DNA of 64,000 nucleotides from the NCBI RefSeq assembly GCF_030348825.1, contig NZ_JAUCES010000005.1, positions 1,736,001 through 1,800,000 on the forward strand, written 5' to 3'. The position numbers and the translations under genes were made by a program. This stretch comes from Fictibacillus sp. b24. GTDB taxonomy: Bacteria > Bacillota > Bacilli > Bacillales > Fictibacillaceae. Of this stretch, positions 51,397 through 59,971 are shown piece after piece. The notes beneath the pieces are model-generated. The model saw only the letters and a list, made by a program, of their open reading frames with translations, searched no databases and was not told where the DNA came from. Positions within the stretch are counted from its first letter, which is position 1, and every line of letters begins with the position of its first letter.

Positions 51397-51411
51397 ATTT
51401 CACGTACCGTA
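51397..51411. repeat. 15-bp dispersed motif, copy 3 (intergenic)
   Basis: ATTTCACGTACCGTA, downstream of the ypsC terminator, same orientation as the copies at 26721 and 29180. Confidence 0.8.
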
Positions 51412-51539
51412 CAAGTTTTATTAATTCTATTATCAAACATCCAAAAATAAAGTACCAATATGCGATAAAAGGCTCAGTTTAATATACATAACGACCTGTA
51501 AATACTATGCCTAACGAATAAACAAAGGCAGGTAATACT

Positions 51540-51719
51540 ATGTACACACAATACAGTCATTTAGACAGCATTAAAAAGGCATTTCACAGCCTTCAGCCAC
51601 ATCTAGCCGATTATCATAAAGAGGAAATACAAAATGTGCTTCATCAATCAATTGGACACATAAACAATATCGACCCATCATTTGCGACATATGCTGAAAT
51701 GTTTAAGGAAGATTTTTAG
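51540..51719 (+). CDS. Small uncharacterised protein
   Basis: 59 residues, ATG at 51540 with AAAGGCAGG upstream. Reads M-Y-T-Q-Y-S-H-L-D-S-I-K-K-A-F, then H-L-A-D-Y-H-K-E-E-I-Q-N-V-L-H, then N-N-I-D-P-S-F-A-T-Y-A-E-M-F. Histidine-rich, soluble and probably helical. No family recognised. Open frame, good SD and a weak T-rich region downstream support it. Confidence 0.6.
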   Translation: MYTQYSHLDSIKKAFHSLQPHLADYHKEEIQNVLHQSIGHINNIDPSFATYAEMFKEDF

Positions 51720-51812
51720 AAAAAATAAAATCGACCAGCAGGACTTTTTTATTGTGTCACGAAATCTTATAACGGTATGTTTTTAATGAAACCGTGAAGG
51801 GATGGAAATGAA

Positions 51813-53333
51813 ATGACACAAACTAAATTAACTGTTGAAAAAGAATTCTTAGATTATGTAAAAAAAATGGTGCATGTAAACGAAGCGATCGGTCTTATGT
51901 ATTGGGATCTTCGTACGGGGGCTCCTAAAAAAGGTGTAGAACAACGCTCTGAAGTAATCGGAACATTATCATCCGATGTATTTGCTATGTCTACGTCTGA
52001 GGAAATGAAAAATTATATCGAAGAACTTTCAAAGCCAGAAGTTCAGGATTCGTTGTCTGACGTTACGAAAAAGACGTTAGAAGAAGTGAAAAAGGATTAC
52101 GAGCGAAATGCGAAGATTCCTCCAGCTGAATTTAAAGAATATGTGATTTTACAATCAAAAGCTGAAACAGTCTGGGAAGAAGCAAAGAATAATTCGGATT
52201 TCTCCTTATTCCAGCCTTACTTAGAAAAGCTAGTTGAATTCAACAAGAAGTTTATTGAGTATTGGGGCTATGAAGGCAACAAATACAACACGCTTTTAGA
52301 TATGTATGAGCCAGGCGTAACAGTTGAGATCTTAGATGAGACGTTCACTAAGCTGCGTGACCGTATCGTGCCTCTTCTTCAAAAAGTTACAGAAGCAGGT
52401 CAGCCTGATACGAAGTTCTTGTTCGAACATTTCCCAAAAGATAAGCAAAAAGAATTCAGTATGCATGTTCTAAAAGACATGGGCTATGATTTCGATTCTG
52501 GCCGTTTGGATGAAACGGTTCATCCGTTTGCGATCGGTTTAAATCCTGGGGATGTACGTGTAACAACAAAGTATATGGAGAACGACTTCCGTACGGCCGT
52601 TTTCGGAACGATCCATGAAGGCGGACATGCACTTTATGAGCAAAATATTTCTGAAGAGCTTGTAGGAACTCCTCTTGCAACGGGTACATCGATGGGAATT
52701 CATGAGTCTCAATCTCTGTTCTGGGAAAACTTTGTTGGCCGTCACTTTGGTTTCTGGAAGAATCATTACGCTATGTTAAAGAGCGTTTCTGGTGCACAGT
52801 TCAACGGAGTAGAGCTTGAAGATTTCTATCGTTCAATCAACGTGGTTGAGCCATCACTTATCCGTATTGAAGCAGATGAAATGACATATCCGCTGCATGT
52901 TATCGTTCGTTATGAAATTGAAAAAGGTCTGTTTAACGATGAAATTGAAGTGAAAGACCTACCGCGTATCTGGAACGAAAAAATGCAAGAATATATTGGT
53001 GTCACTCCGAAAAACGATGCGGAAGGTGTGCTTCAGGACGTTCACTGGTCAGGCGGAAGTTTCGGTTACTTCCCGTCTTACGCTTTAGGCTACATTTATG
53101 CGGCACAGCTTAAAAATGCGATGCTGAACGCCATTCCTGACTTCGACGCACTTGTGGAGTCTGGTAACCTTCTGCCGATTAAAGAATGGTTAACGAAGAA
53201 TGTGCATCAGTATGGGAAGATGAAGAAGCCGATTGAAATCCTAAAAGATGTAACAGGTGAAGGATTGAATCCAGATCATCTAATCGCTTATTTTGAGAAA
53301 AAGTACAGTGATATTTACCGCTTAAACGGATAA
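51813..53333 (+). CDS. ypwA: M32-family metallocarboxypeptidase (YpwA-like)
   Basis: 506 residues. Thermostable carboxypeptidase 1 family: H-E-G-G-H-A-L-Y-E (HExxH, near residues 269-277), I-H-E-S-Q-S-L-F-W-E with the third ligand glutamate near 298-307, and G-Y-F-P-S-Y-A-L-G-Y near 419-428. Removes C-terminal residues from peptides, cytoplasmic. SD AGGGATGG upstream. Followed by a strong terminator. Confidence 0.94.
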   Translation: MTQTKLTVEKEFLDYVKKMVHVNEAIGLMYWDLRTGAPKKGVEQRSEVIGTLSSDVFAMSTSEEMKNYIEELSKPEVQDSLSDVTKKTLEEVKKDYERNAKIPPAEFKEYVILQSKAETVWEEAKNNSDFSLFQPYLEKLVEFNKKFIEYWGYEGNKYNTLLDMYEPGVTVEILDETFTKLRDRIVPLLQKVTEAGQPDTKFLFEHFPKDKQKEFSMHVLKDMGYDFDSGRLDETVHPFAIGLNPGDVRVTTKYMENDFRTAVFGTIHEGGHALYEQNISEELVGTPLATGTSMGIHESQSLFWENFVGRHFGFWKNHYAMLKSVSGAQFNGVELEDFYRSINVVEPSLIRIEADEMTYPLHVIVRYEIEKGLFNDEIEVKDLPRIWNEKMQEYIGVTPKNDAEGVLQDVHWSGGSFGYFPSYALGYIYAAQLKNAMLNAIPDFDALVESGNLLPIKEWLTKNVHQYGKMKKPIEILKDVTGEGLNPDHLIAYFEKKYSDIYRLNG

Positions 53334-53341
53334 TTTTCCAT

Positions 53342-53387
53342 AAGCCGGCGGCTCTCGAAACGAACTCGAGAATGCCGGCTTTTTCAT
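53342..53387 (+). terminator. Terminator after ypwA
   Basis: AAGCCGGC ... GCCGGCTT with inner stem CTCGA/TCGAG, four or five T. Confidence 0.88.
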
Positions 53388-53452
53388 GAAAATGTTTCAT
53401 TTGTACGAATTTTGTCTAAAACTATATAAAAAGATATTAGGAGGAAGAAAAA

Positions 53453-53860
53453 ATGGGAGCTTCAACGACACAAGATATCCAGAACCTGTTAAAATTAAGA
53501 AAACGTATTGCTGTAGTCGGTTTATCCGATCAGCCGTTTCGTACTTCCTATATGGTCTCAGAATACATGCAGAATGCTGGCTATGAGATCATTCCCGTGA
53601 ATCCTAATGTCACTGAGGTTTTAGGGCAAAAAGCATATGCTACTCTTGAGGATATTGAGGGACATGTTGATATTGTCAACGTGTTCAGACGCAGTGAATT
53701 CCTCCCAGAGGTTGCCCGTTCAGCAGTAAAAATAAAAGCAGGTTTTTTCTGGGCACAGCTTGGTTTATACAGCGCTGAAGCAGAAGAGATTTTGCAAAGT
53801 GCGACGATTCCTTATATTATGGATAAGTGCATTAAAGTGGAACATGCTATGATACGGTAG
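53453..53860 (+). CDS. yneT: CoA-binding domain protein (YneT-like)
   Basis: 135 residues. Rossmann-type CoA-binding fold: R-I-A-V-V-G-L-S-D near residues 17-25, N-P-N-V-T-E-V-L-G near 49-57, D-I-V-N-V-F-R-R near 76-83 and F-F-W-A-Q-L-G near 99-105. B. subtilis yneT lies upstream of parE, as here. Function unproven. A terminator separates it from parE. Confidence 0.88.
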   Translation: MGASTTQDIQNLLKLRKRIAVVGLSDQPFRTSYMVSEYMQNAGYEIIPVNPNVTEVLGQKAYATLEDIEGHVDIVNVFRRSEFLPEVARSAVKIKAGFFWAQLGLYSAEAEEILQSATIPYIMDKCIKVEHAMIR

Positions 53861-53865
53861 TAATG

Positions 53866-53895
53866 AACCACCCGCAATCATACGGGTGGTTTTCC
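53866..53895 (+). terminator. Terminator after yneT
   Basis: AACCACCCG, loop CAATCATA, CGGGTGGTT, short T run. Confidence 0.85.
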
Positions 53896-54006
53896 CATGC
53901 TTAACTACATTGTCACTTTTTATAAGCAATATTCTTTTTTAGGCTAAAGGTTTTCGGTCGATATACCGAGAAATAAGAGGAGAATATACAGACAACAGTA
54001 GTATAG

Positions 54007-54027
54007 AAACAAACGTTCTGCTATTAT
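54007..54027 (+). promoter_or_regulatory. Putative LexA-like site and extended -10 of parEC
   Basis: AAACAAACGTTC (54007-54018) matches the 12-bp LexA core GAACnnnnGTTC at all but one specified base, directly upstream of TGCTATTAT (TATTAT at 54022-54027). parEC is a LexA target in B. subtilis, to my recollection, which adds weight. Confidence 0.45.
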
Positions 54028-54063
54028 AGTAGTACTGCAGCAACGTGAAAGGAGCAACACATT

Positions 54064-56025
54064 TTGGCAAGTAATAAGTCATTTATGGAATATAACGATG
54101 ATGCCATACAGGTGCTTGAAGGTTTAGAAGCCGTTCGAAAGCGTCCTGGTATGTATATTGGAAGTACGGATGCCAGAGGTTTGCATCACCTCGTTTATGA
54201 AATTGTAGATAACGCCGTTGATGAAGCTTTAGGCGGATTCGGTGATTACATACATGTGAAAATTCACAAAGATAATAGTGTTTCGGTATCAGACGATGGC
54301 CGCGGAATGCCTACTGGTATGCATAAGCTCGGAAAACCAACACCAGAGATTATTTTTACCGTCCTTCACGCTGGAGGTAAGTTCGGACAAGGCGGATACA
54401 AGACATCTGGAGGACTTCACGGAGTAGGTGCTTCTGTTGTAAATGCTCTATCAGAATGGCTTGAAGTAACCATCCATCGTGATGGTAAGACATATCGCCA
54501 GCGTTTTGAGAATGGCGGTAAGCCCGTTACAACTCTAGAAGTGATCGGAAACACACGCAAGTCTGGAACGACCGTCCATTTCAAACCAGATCGTACGATG
54601 TTTTCCACGATCAACTATAACTATGAAACATTAAGCGAACGTCTTAGAGAAGCAGCATTCTTGTTAAAAGGCATCAAGATTGTGCTTGAAGATGCCCGTA
54701 ACGGTGAAAAAGATGAGTTTCAATTTGATACAGGTCTAGAAGCATTCGTAAAATATTTGAACGAAGATAAAGATTCTCTGCACTCTGTCGTAAGTTTTGA
54801 AGGAACACAAAACGAGATTGAAGTTGATTTTGCGTTTCAATACAATGATGGCTATGCAGAAAACGTACTGTCTTTCGTAAACAACGTTCGTACAAAAGAC
54901 GGTGGAACGCATGAATCTGGTGCAAAAACAGCAATTACAAGAAGCATTAACGAATATGCCCGTAAAACGAACATGTTGAAAGAGAAAGATAAGAACCTAG
55001 ATGGATCTGATATTCGTGAAGGGTTAACGGCGGTAGTTTCCGTACGCATTCCTGAAGAATTTCTTCAGTTTGAAGGTCAGACGAAGAGTAAGTTAGGTAC
55101 GAGTGAAGCCCGATCTAGCGTTGATGCGGTTGTAGCTGGAAAGCTCGCTTATTTTCTTGAGGAGAATCCTGCAATAAGTGAAATGCTCATCCGTAAAAGT
55201 ATTAAAGCCGCACAAGCTCGTGAAGCAGCTCGTAAGGCTCGTGAAGACGCGCGTAACGGTAAGAAGAACAAGCGTAAAGATTCGATGTTAAGCGGTAAAT
55301 TAACTCCAGCTACATCTAAGAATCCTGAGCGTAATGAATTGTACCTGGTAGAGGGTGACTCTGCGGGCGGTTCAGCAAAACAAGGACGAGACCGTAAATT
55401 CCAAGCGATTTTGCCGCTTCGTGGAAAAGTAATCAACACGGAAAAAGCAAAGCTTGCAGATATTTTTAAAAATGAAGAAATCAACACAATCATTCATGCG
55501 ATCGGTGCTGGAGTCGGCTCTGATTTTACATTGAAAGATGTGAACTACGATAAAATTGTCATCATGACCGATGCGGATACAGATGGCGCGCACATTCAGG
55601 TTCTTCTTTTAACGTTCTTCTATCGTTACATGAAGCCGCTTATTGAAGAAGGAAAAGTGTTTATCGCACTTCCTCCTCTATACAAAGTGAGCAAAGGAAC
55701 TGGAAAGAAAGAAGTCATTGAGTATGCATGGGATGAGGACGAGCTAAGAGAAGCACAGAAAAAGATCGGAAAAGGCTACATCATTCAACGCTACAAAGGT
55801 CTAGGCGAGATGAACGCCGACCAGCTATGGGAAACAACGATGGATCCTGACACACGTACGCTGATCCGTGTACGTATAGATGACGCTGCCCGTGCCGAAA
55901 AACGTGTATCTGTCTTAATGGGAGATAAAGTTGAACCACGCCGTAAGTGGATTGAAGAACATGTGGCGTTCGGCATAAACGAAGAAACGAACATACTAGA
56001 TAACGAGAACTTGTCAGCATTCTGA
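54064..56025 (+). CDS. parE: DNA topoisomerase IV subunit B
   Basis: 653 residues with a TTG start (AAAGGAG nine bases upstream). GHKL ATPase domain: Y-E-I-V-D-N-A-V-D-E-A near residues 45-55, S-D-D-G-R-G-M-P, and G-G-L-H-G-V-G-A-S-V-V-N; transducer domain; TOPRIM domain with V-E-G-D-S-A-G-G-S-A near 431-440 and the D-A-D-T-D-G-A-H metal motif. Decatenates sister chromosomes with ParC. ParE rather than GyrB is supported by the absence of gyrB-type context and by parC 13 bases downstream. Confidence 0.95.
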   Translation: MASNKSFMEYNDDAIQVLEGLEAVRKRPGMYIGSTDARGLHHLVYEIVDNAVDEALGGFGDYIHVKIHKDNSVSVSDDGRGMPTGMHKLGKPTPEIIFTVLHAGGKFGQGGYKTSGGLHGVGASVVNALSEWLEVTIHRDGKTYRQRFENGGKPVTTLEVIGNTRKSGTTVHFKPDRTMFSTINYNYETLSERLREAAFLLKGIKIVLEDARNGEKDEFQFDTGLEAFVKYLNEDKDSLHSVVSFEGTQNEIEVDFAFQYNDGYAENVLSFVNNVRTKDGGTHESGAKTAITRSINEYARKTNMLKEKDKNLDGSDIREGLTAVVSVRIPEEFLQFEGQTKSKLGTSEARSSVDAVVAGKLAYFLEENPAISEMLIRKSIKAAQAREAARKAREDARNGKKNKRKDSMLSGKLTPATSKNPERNELYLVEGDSAGGSAKQGRDRKFQAILPLRGKVINTEKAKLADIFKNEEINTIIHAIGAGVGSDFTLKDVNYDKIVIMTDADTDGAHIQVLLLTFFYRYMKPLIEEGKVFIALPPLYKVSKGTGKKEVIEYAWDEDELREAQKKIGKGYIIQRYKGLGEMNADQLWETTMDPDTRTLIRVRIDDAARAEKRVSVLMGDKVEPRRKWIEEHVAFGINEETNILDNENLSAF

Positions 56026-56038
56026 GGAGGTTTAAAGA

Positions 56039-58483
56039 TTGTCACTGCTTGAGAAATTTAGAGAGCTGCCGTTAGAAGACGTAATCGGCGACCGCTTCGG
56101 AAGATACAGTAAATACATCATTCAGGAGCGTGCATTACCTGATGCAAGAGACGGCCTGAAACCCGTTCAGCGCCGTATTTTATACGCGATGTTCGCAGAA
56201 GGAAACACGAACGAAAAACCATATAGAAAATCGGCAAAGACGGTCGGTAACGTAATCGGTAACTATCACCCGCACGGTGATTCTTCCGTTTATGAAGCGA
56301 TGGTCCGTATGAGTCAGGACTGGAAAGTAAGAAACGTCCTGATTCAAATGCACGGAAACAATGGTAGTATCGACGGAGATCCAGCAGCAGCGATGCGTTA
56401 TACAGAAGCAAGGCTTTCTGCGATCGCGTCTGAACTATTGCGTGATATCGATAAAGAGACTGTAGAATTCGCACCAAACTTTGATGATACAACAGAAGAA
56501 CCAGTTGTGTTGCCAAGCCGTTACCCGAACCTTCTTGTAAATGGTTCAACGGGTATCTCTGCTGGTTATGCAACAGATATTCCGCCACATCATCTAGGTG
56601 AAGTAATTGATGCCGTTACGATGCAGATCGATAACCCTGATGTTTCTCTAGATGAATTAATGACGGTTATTAAAGGTCCTGATTTCCCGACAGGCGGAAT
56701 CGTACAAGGACTTGACGGAATCAAAAAAGCGTTTGAATCCGGAAAAGGCCGCTTTGTCATTCGTGCAAAGACGGAGATTGAAAGCTTAAAAGGCGGTCGC
56801 CAGCAGATTGTTATCACAGAAGTACCATTTGAAGTGAACAAAGCGAACCTCGTTAAACGTATGGACGAGCTGCGTTTAGATAAAAAGGTAGATGGTATCG
56901 CTGAGATTCGTGATGAGACGGATCGTACTGGATTACGAATCGTAATTGAGCTTCGGAAAGACGGTAACGCAGAAGGAATTTTAAACTTTTTCTTCAAGAA
57001 TACCGATCTTCAAGTCTCTTACAACTACAACATGGTTGCGATTCATAACAAAACACCGAAGCTAATGGGATTAAAAGCCATTCTTCATTCTTATATTCAG
57101 CATCAAAAAGAAGTGGTTACACGCCGTACTGCTTATGATCTGAGAAAAGCAGAAGAACGTTCACACATCGTTGAAGGTTTGATCAAAGCCATTTCAATTC
57201 TAGACGAAGTGATTGAAACCATCCGTGCTTCTAAAGATAAGCGAAACGCAAAAGACAACATTATCGAAAAGTTTCAGTTCACAGAACCACAAGCTGAAGC
57301 AATCGTTACGTTACAGCTTTATCGTTTAACGAATACGGATATTACGACGCTTCAATCTGAAGCAGAAGAACTGGCTAAAAAGATTACGTATCTTCGTTCA
57401 ATTTTAGATAGTGAGAAGAAATTATATAATGTGATTAAAAAAGAGCTGTCTGAGGTACAGAAAAAGTATGCAGATCCTCGCCGCACGGTGATCGAAGCAG
57501 AAATTGAAGAGATTAAAATCGACATGGAAGTGATGATTCCTTCTGAAGACGTAATGGTGACCGTTACGGAAGATGGGTATGTTAAGCGTTCAAGCGTTCG
57601 TTCTTACAGTGCATCAAACGGCGAACCACCAGGCATGAAGGATACGGATTCACTGCTCATGGCGTCACAGCTGAACACGACAGAAACGCTTCTCATGTTC
57701 ACGAACAAAGGAAATTACATCTATCTGCCAGTATACGAGATGCCTGAGATCCGCTGGAAGGACATGGGGCAGCATTTAGCGAGTCTTGTTGGCCTGGATA
57801 AAGATGAGAAGTTGATTAAAGCGTACCCGATCAAAGATTTTGCAGAAGACCAATACCTCATCTTCTTTACAAAGCAGGGTATGGCGAAGAAAACAGAACT
57901 CAAGGCTTACAAAGCATCACGCTACAACCGTCCACTGATGGCAGTTAAGCTAAAAGCGGAAGATGAAGTAGTAGACGTTTCGTTAACGAACGGAAAACAG
58001 GATGTCTTTATTACCACTCATTTTGGGTTAGGGTTATGGTTTGCAGAAGAAGAAATTTCCATCGTCGGCCAAAGGGCATCTGGCGTAAAAGGAATCAATT
58101 TAAAAGCTGGTGACCATGTGGTAAGCGGATTTGCGCTTCCAGAAGATCCAGAGAAAGCGCAAGTGATTATTGCCACTCAGCGCGGCGCATTGAAAAAGAT
58201 GAAGGTTTCGGAGTTTGATAAAACATCACGCGCAAAACGAGGGCTTGTGATGGTCAGAGAATTAAAATCAAACCCACATCGCATCGTAGGTATGAAGCTT
58301 GTATCTGAAGATGAAACACATTTTGTGCTAGAGACGAAATCAGGAAAAGAAGAAACCATTTCAGCTTTAAACTACAAACCAGCTGATCGATATAACAATG
58401 GTTCGTTTGTTGTGGATACTGGTGAGACAGGTCTGATCACTCGAATCAAGTTGTTGGTTTCAACTGAACAAACAAAAGAGTAG
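56039..58483 (+). CDS. parC: DNA topoisomerase IV subunit A
   Basis: 814 residues, TTG start with GAGGAGG upstream. Winged-helix/tower cleavage core; the QRDR-equivalent segment Y-H-P-H-G-D-S-S-V-Y-E near residues 77-87 is wild-type-like (serine and glutamate present), and the catalytic tyrosine is in A-M-R-Y-T-E-A-R-L near 119-127. C-terminal beta-pinwheel blades appear from about residue 500. It forms the A2B2 enzyme with ParE. Terminator overlaps the stop region. Confidence 0.95.
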   Translation: MSLLEKFRELPLEDVIGDRFGRYSKYIIQERALPDARDGLKPVQRRILYAMFAEGNTNEKPYRKSAKTVGNVIGNYHPHGDSSVYEAMVRMSQDWKVRNVLIQMHGNNGSIDGDPAAAMRYTEARLSAIASELLRDIDKETVEFAPNFDDTTEEPVVLPSRYPNLLVNGSTGISAGYATDIPPHHLGEVIDAVTMQIDNPDVSLDELMTVIKGPDFPTGGIVQGLDGIKKAFESGKGRFVIRAKTEIESLKGGRQQIVITEVPFEVNKANLVKRMDELRLDKKVDGIAEIRDETDRTGLRIVIELRKDGNAEGILNFFFKNTDLQVSYNYNMVAIHNKTPKLMGLKAILHSYIQHQKEVVTRRTAYDLRKAEERSHIVEGLIKAISILDEVIETIRASKDKRNAKDNIIEKFQFTEPQAEAIVTLQLYRLTNTDITTLQSEAEELAKKITYLRSILDSEKKLYNVIKKELSEVQKKYADPRRTVIEAEIEEIKIDMEVMIPSEDVMVTVTEDGYVKRSSVRSYSASNGEPPGMKDTDSLLMASQLNTTETLLMFTNKGNYIYLPVYEMPEIRWKDMGQHLASLVGLDKDEKLIKAYPIKDFAEDQYLIFFTKQGMAKKTELKAYKASRYNRPLMAVKLKAEDEVVDVSLTNGKQDVFITTHFGLGLWFAEEEISIVGQRASGVKGINLKAGDHVVSGFALPEDPEKAQVIIATQRGALKKMKVSEFDKTSRAKRGLVMVRELKSNPHRIVGMKLVSEDETHFVLETKSGKEETISALNYKPADRYNNGSFVVDTGETGLITRIKLLVSTEQTKE

Positions 58484-58504
58484 CGTATGCTGCTCTTTTT
58501 CTTC
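58474..58504 (+). terminator. Terminator after parC
   Basis: AAAAGAGTAGC, loop GTAT, GCTGCTCTTTTT (one wobble pair). Confidence 0.82.
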
Positions 58505-58524
58505 TTTTTTAATTGCTCTTGAAA

Positions 58525-58694
58525 GGTGTTGATTTCCGTTCCAGGTGCTCGCTTTCCGCGGGGCAGGCGGTGAGCCACATTCGTACGTTTCACTCTTAAG
58601 TGTCTCACCTGCCCGCCTGTCCCGCAGGAGTCTCTCACCTTCCACTCCTATCAACTTGCTAATGATGAGAATATAAAAGCAAAAAGCAACAAAC
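58525..58694 (+). repeat. Dispersed ~165-bp inverted-repeat element, copy 3
   Basis: GGTGTTGATTTCCGTTCCAG, GCTCGCTTTCCGCGGGGCAG, GCGGTGAGCCACATTCGTAC, then TGTCTCACCTGCCC, CCCGCAGGAGTC, ATCAACTTGC and AAAAAGCAACAAAC. Same orientation as copy 1; the loop resembles copy 2 (CACTCTTAAGTGTCTCACC). Confidence 0.88.
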
Positions 58695-58745
58695 TTTAGA
58701 TTAGGTATTATGGAAAAACAACTAGAGAAATGAGAGATACATAAC

Positions 58746-59252
58746 ATGAAAAGCAACACACATCTAATTGGGGGAGTGGCAGCAGGTGCGATTTATAAAG
58801 TCGTAACAGATCTGCCGCCTAATTCCATTCAGCATGAACTGACCTTTTTTGGAGCAGCTGTTCTGGGGAGTTTGCTGCCAGATCTTTGTCATCCAGGTTC
58901 GTATTTAGGAAAGAAGACTAGCTTTCTATCAAAAACAATATCAAAAACGTTTGGTCACCGGACCATTACGCACAGCTGGATTATGATTCTACTCCTGATG
59001 ATGCTACCTAAATGGATTGATTGGCGTTATGAAGATAGCTTAAGCATGGGCCTTGTCGTTGGGGTGATCTCGCATTTGATACTGGATGCCGCGACTTCAA
59101 GAGGTATACAGCTTCTATACCCCCTCCCTATTCGATTTCGTTTTCCTCTATATACAAAAACAGGATCGAAAACAGAAACGAATATTGCATCCATTATTAG
59201 TTTAATAGCCGCTGTTCTCATGGTTCATCTCTATATCGTTTCATTATTTTAA
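58746..59252 (+). CDS. Membrane-bound metal-dependent hydrolase (YdjM/DUF457-like)
   Basis: 168 residues. Multi-pass membrane protein with M-K-S-N-T-H-L-I-G-G at the start, L-G-S-L-L-P-D-L-C-H-P-G near residues 37-48, H-R-T-I-T-H-S-W near 73-80 and S-H-L-I-L-D-A-A-T near 113-121, the His/Asp pattern of the YdjM (DUF457) family. Substrate unknown; the B. subtilis homologue YdjM is cell-wall related by reputation only. Stands alone. Confidence 0.85.
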   Translation: MKSNTHLIGGVAAGAIYKVVTDLPPNSIQHELTFFGAAVLGSLLPDLCHPGSYLGKKTSFLSKTISKTFGHRTITHSWIMILLLMMLPKWIDWRYEDSLSMGLVVGVISHLILDAATSRGIQLLYPLPIRFRFPLYTKTGSKTETNIASIISLIAAVLMVHLYIVSLF

Positions 59253-59336
59253 GACGTGAACTTAAAAAAGGGTTTACTTTCCTTCCTCAATGGTAATACA
59301 ACAATTGTATACACAAAAACGAGGAGTGGTTAAATA

Positions 59337-59852
59337 ATGGCTAGAATTGCAACGGTATTAGCAAACATGTTTGAAGATGTAGAATACACGGAACCCGCAA
59401 AAGCGTTTCGAGAAGCTGGCCATGAGGTAACCGTGATCGGCTCAGAAAAAGGAGCTACACTCGAAGGCAAGCAAAAAGAAGCACAAGTGACAACAAATGC
59501 TGCCATTTCAGAAGTATCACCAGATGACTTTGATGCTCTATTCATTCCAGGTGGATTTTCACCAGATATTTTAAGAGGCGACGATAAGTTTGTTCAGTTC
59601 ACGAAGCATTTTGCGGATGAAGGCAAGCCGGTGCTCGCGATCTGTCATGGGCCACAGTTGTTGATTTCTGCCGAAGTATTAAACGGAAGACATATCACAG
59701 GTTACAAATCCATTCACGTGGATCTGAAAAACGCAGGGGCAACAGTGAAGGATGAAGAAGTTGTAGTATGTGGGGGCAACTTAGTCACAAGCCGTCAACC
59801 TGACGATATTCCAGCGTTTATACGAGAGTCACTAAAAGTATTGAAACAATAA
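59337..59852 (+). CDS. DJ-1/PfpI-family protein (YfkM-like)
   Basis: 171 residues. Class I glutamine-amidotransferase-like fold with F-E-D-V-E-Y near residues 12-17 (conserved glutamate), A-L-F-I-P-G-G-F near 64-71 and the nucleophile elbow A-I-C-H-G-P near 101-106 (Cys103 and His104). PfpI/YhbO/YfkM proteins act as protein or nucleotide deglycases or general stress proteins; the exact reaction is disputed. AGGAGTGG upstream. Confidence 0.92.
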   Translation: MARIATVLANMFEDVEYTEPAKAFREAGHEVTVIGSEKGATLEGKQKEAQVTTNAAISEVSPDDFDALFIPGGFSPDILRGDDKFVQFTKHFADEGKPVLAICHGPQLLISAEVLNGRHITGYKSIHVDLKNAGATVKDEEVVVCGGNLVTSRQPDDIPAFIRESLKVLKQ

Positions 59853-59867
59853 AAAGCCGAACGCAAC

Positions 59868-59901
59868 AAACCGCTTAGGAGTTCTTCCTAGGCGGTTTTT
59901 C
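59868..59901 (+). terminator. Terminator after the DJ-1/PfpI gene
   Basis: AAACCGCTTAGGA, loop GTTC, TTCCTAGGCGGTTTTT with one mismatch. Confidence 0.87.
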
Positions 59902-59971
59902 AATGAAATGAAACTTATGTTAATTGGTAATCGTAAATAGGTGTAAGAAAATAAAGAATGGATGGACTGAC

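Noticed and set aside
51397-51411. ATTTCACGTACCGTA as a parS site
   Set aside because: Only the left half (TTTCACGT) matches; the right half lacks the GTGAAAC complement.
58372-58759. Minus-strand frames around the parC 3' end and repeat copy 3
   Set aside because: Created by the repeat and the antisense of parC; low complexity (poly-K), no SD.
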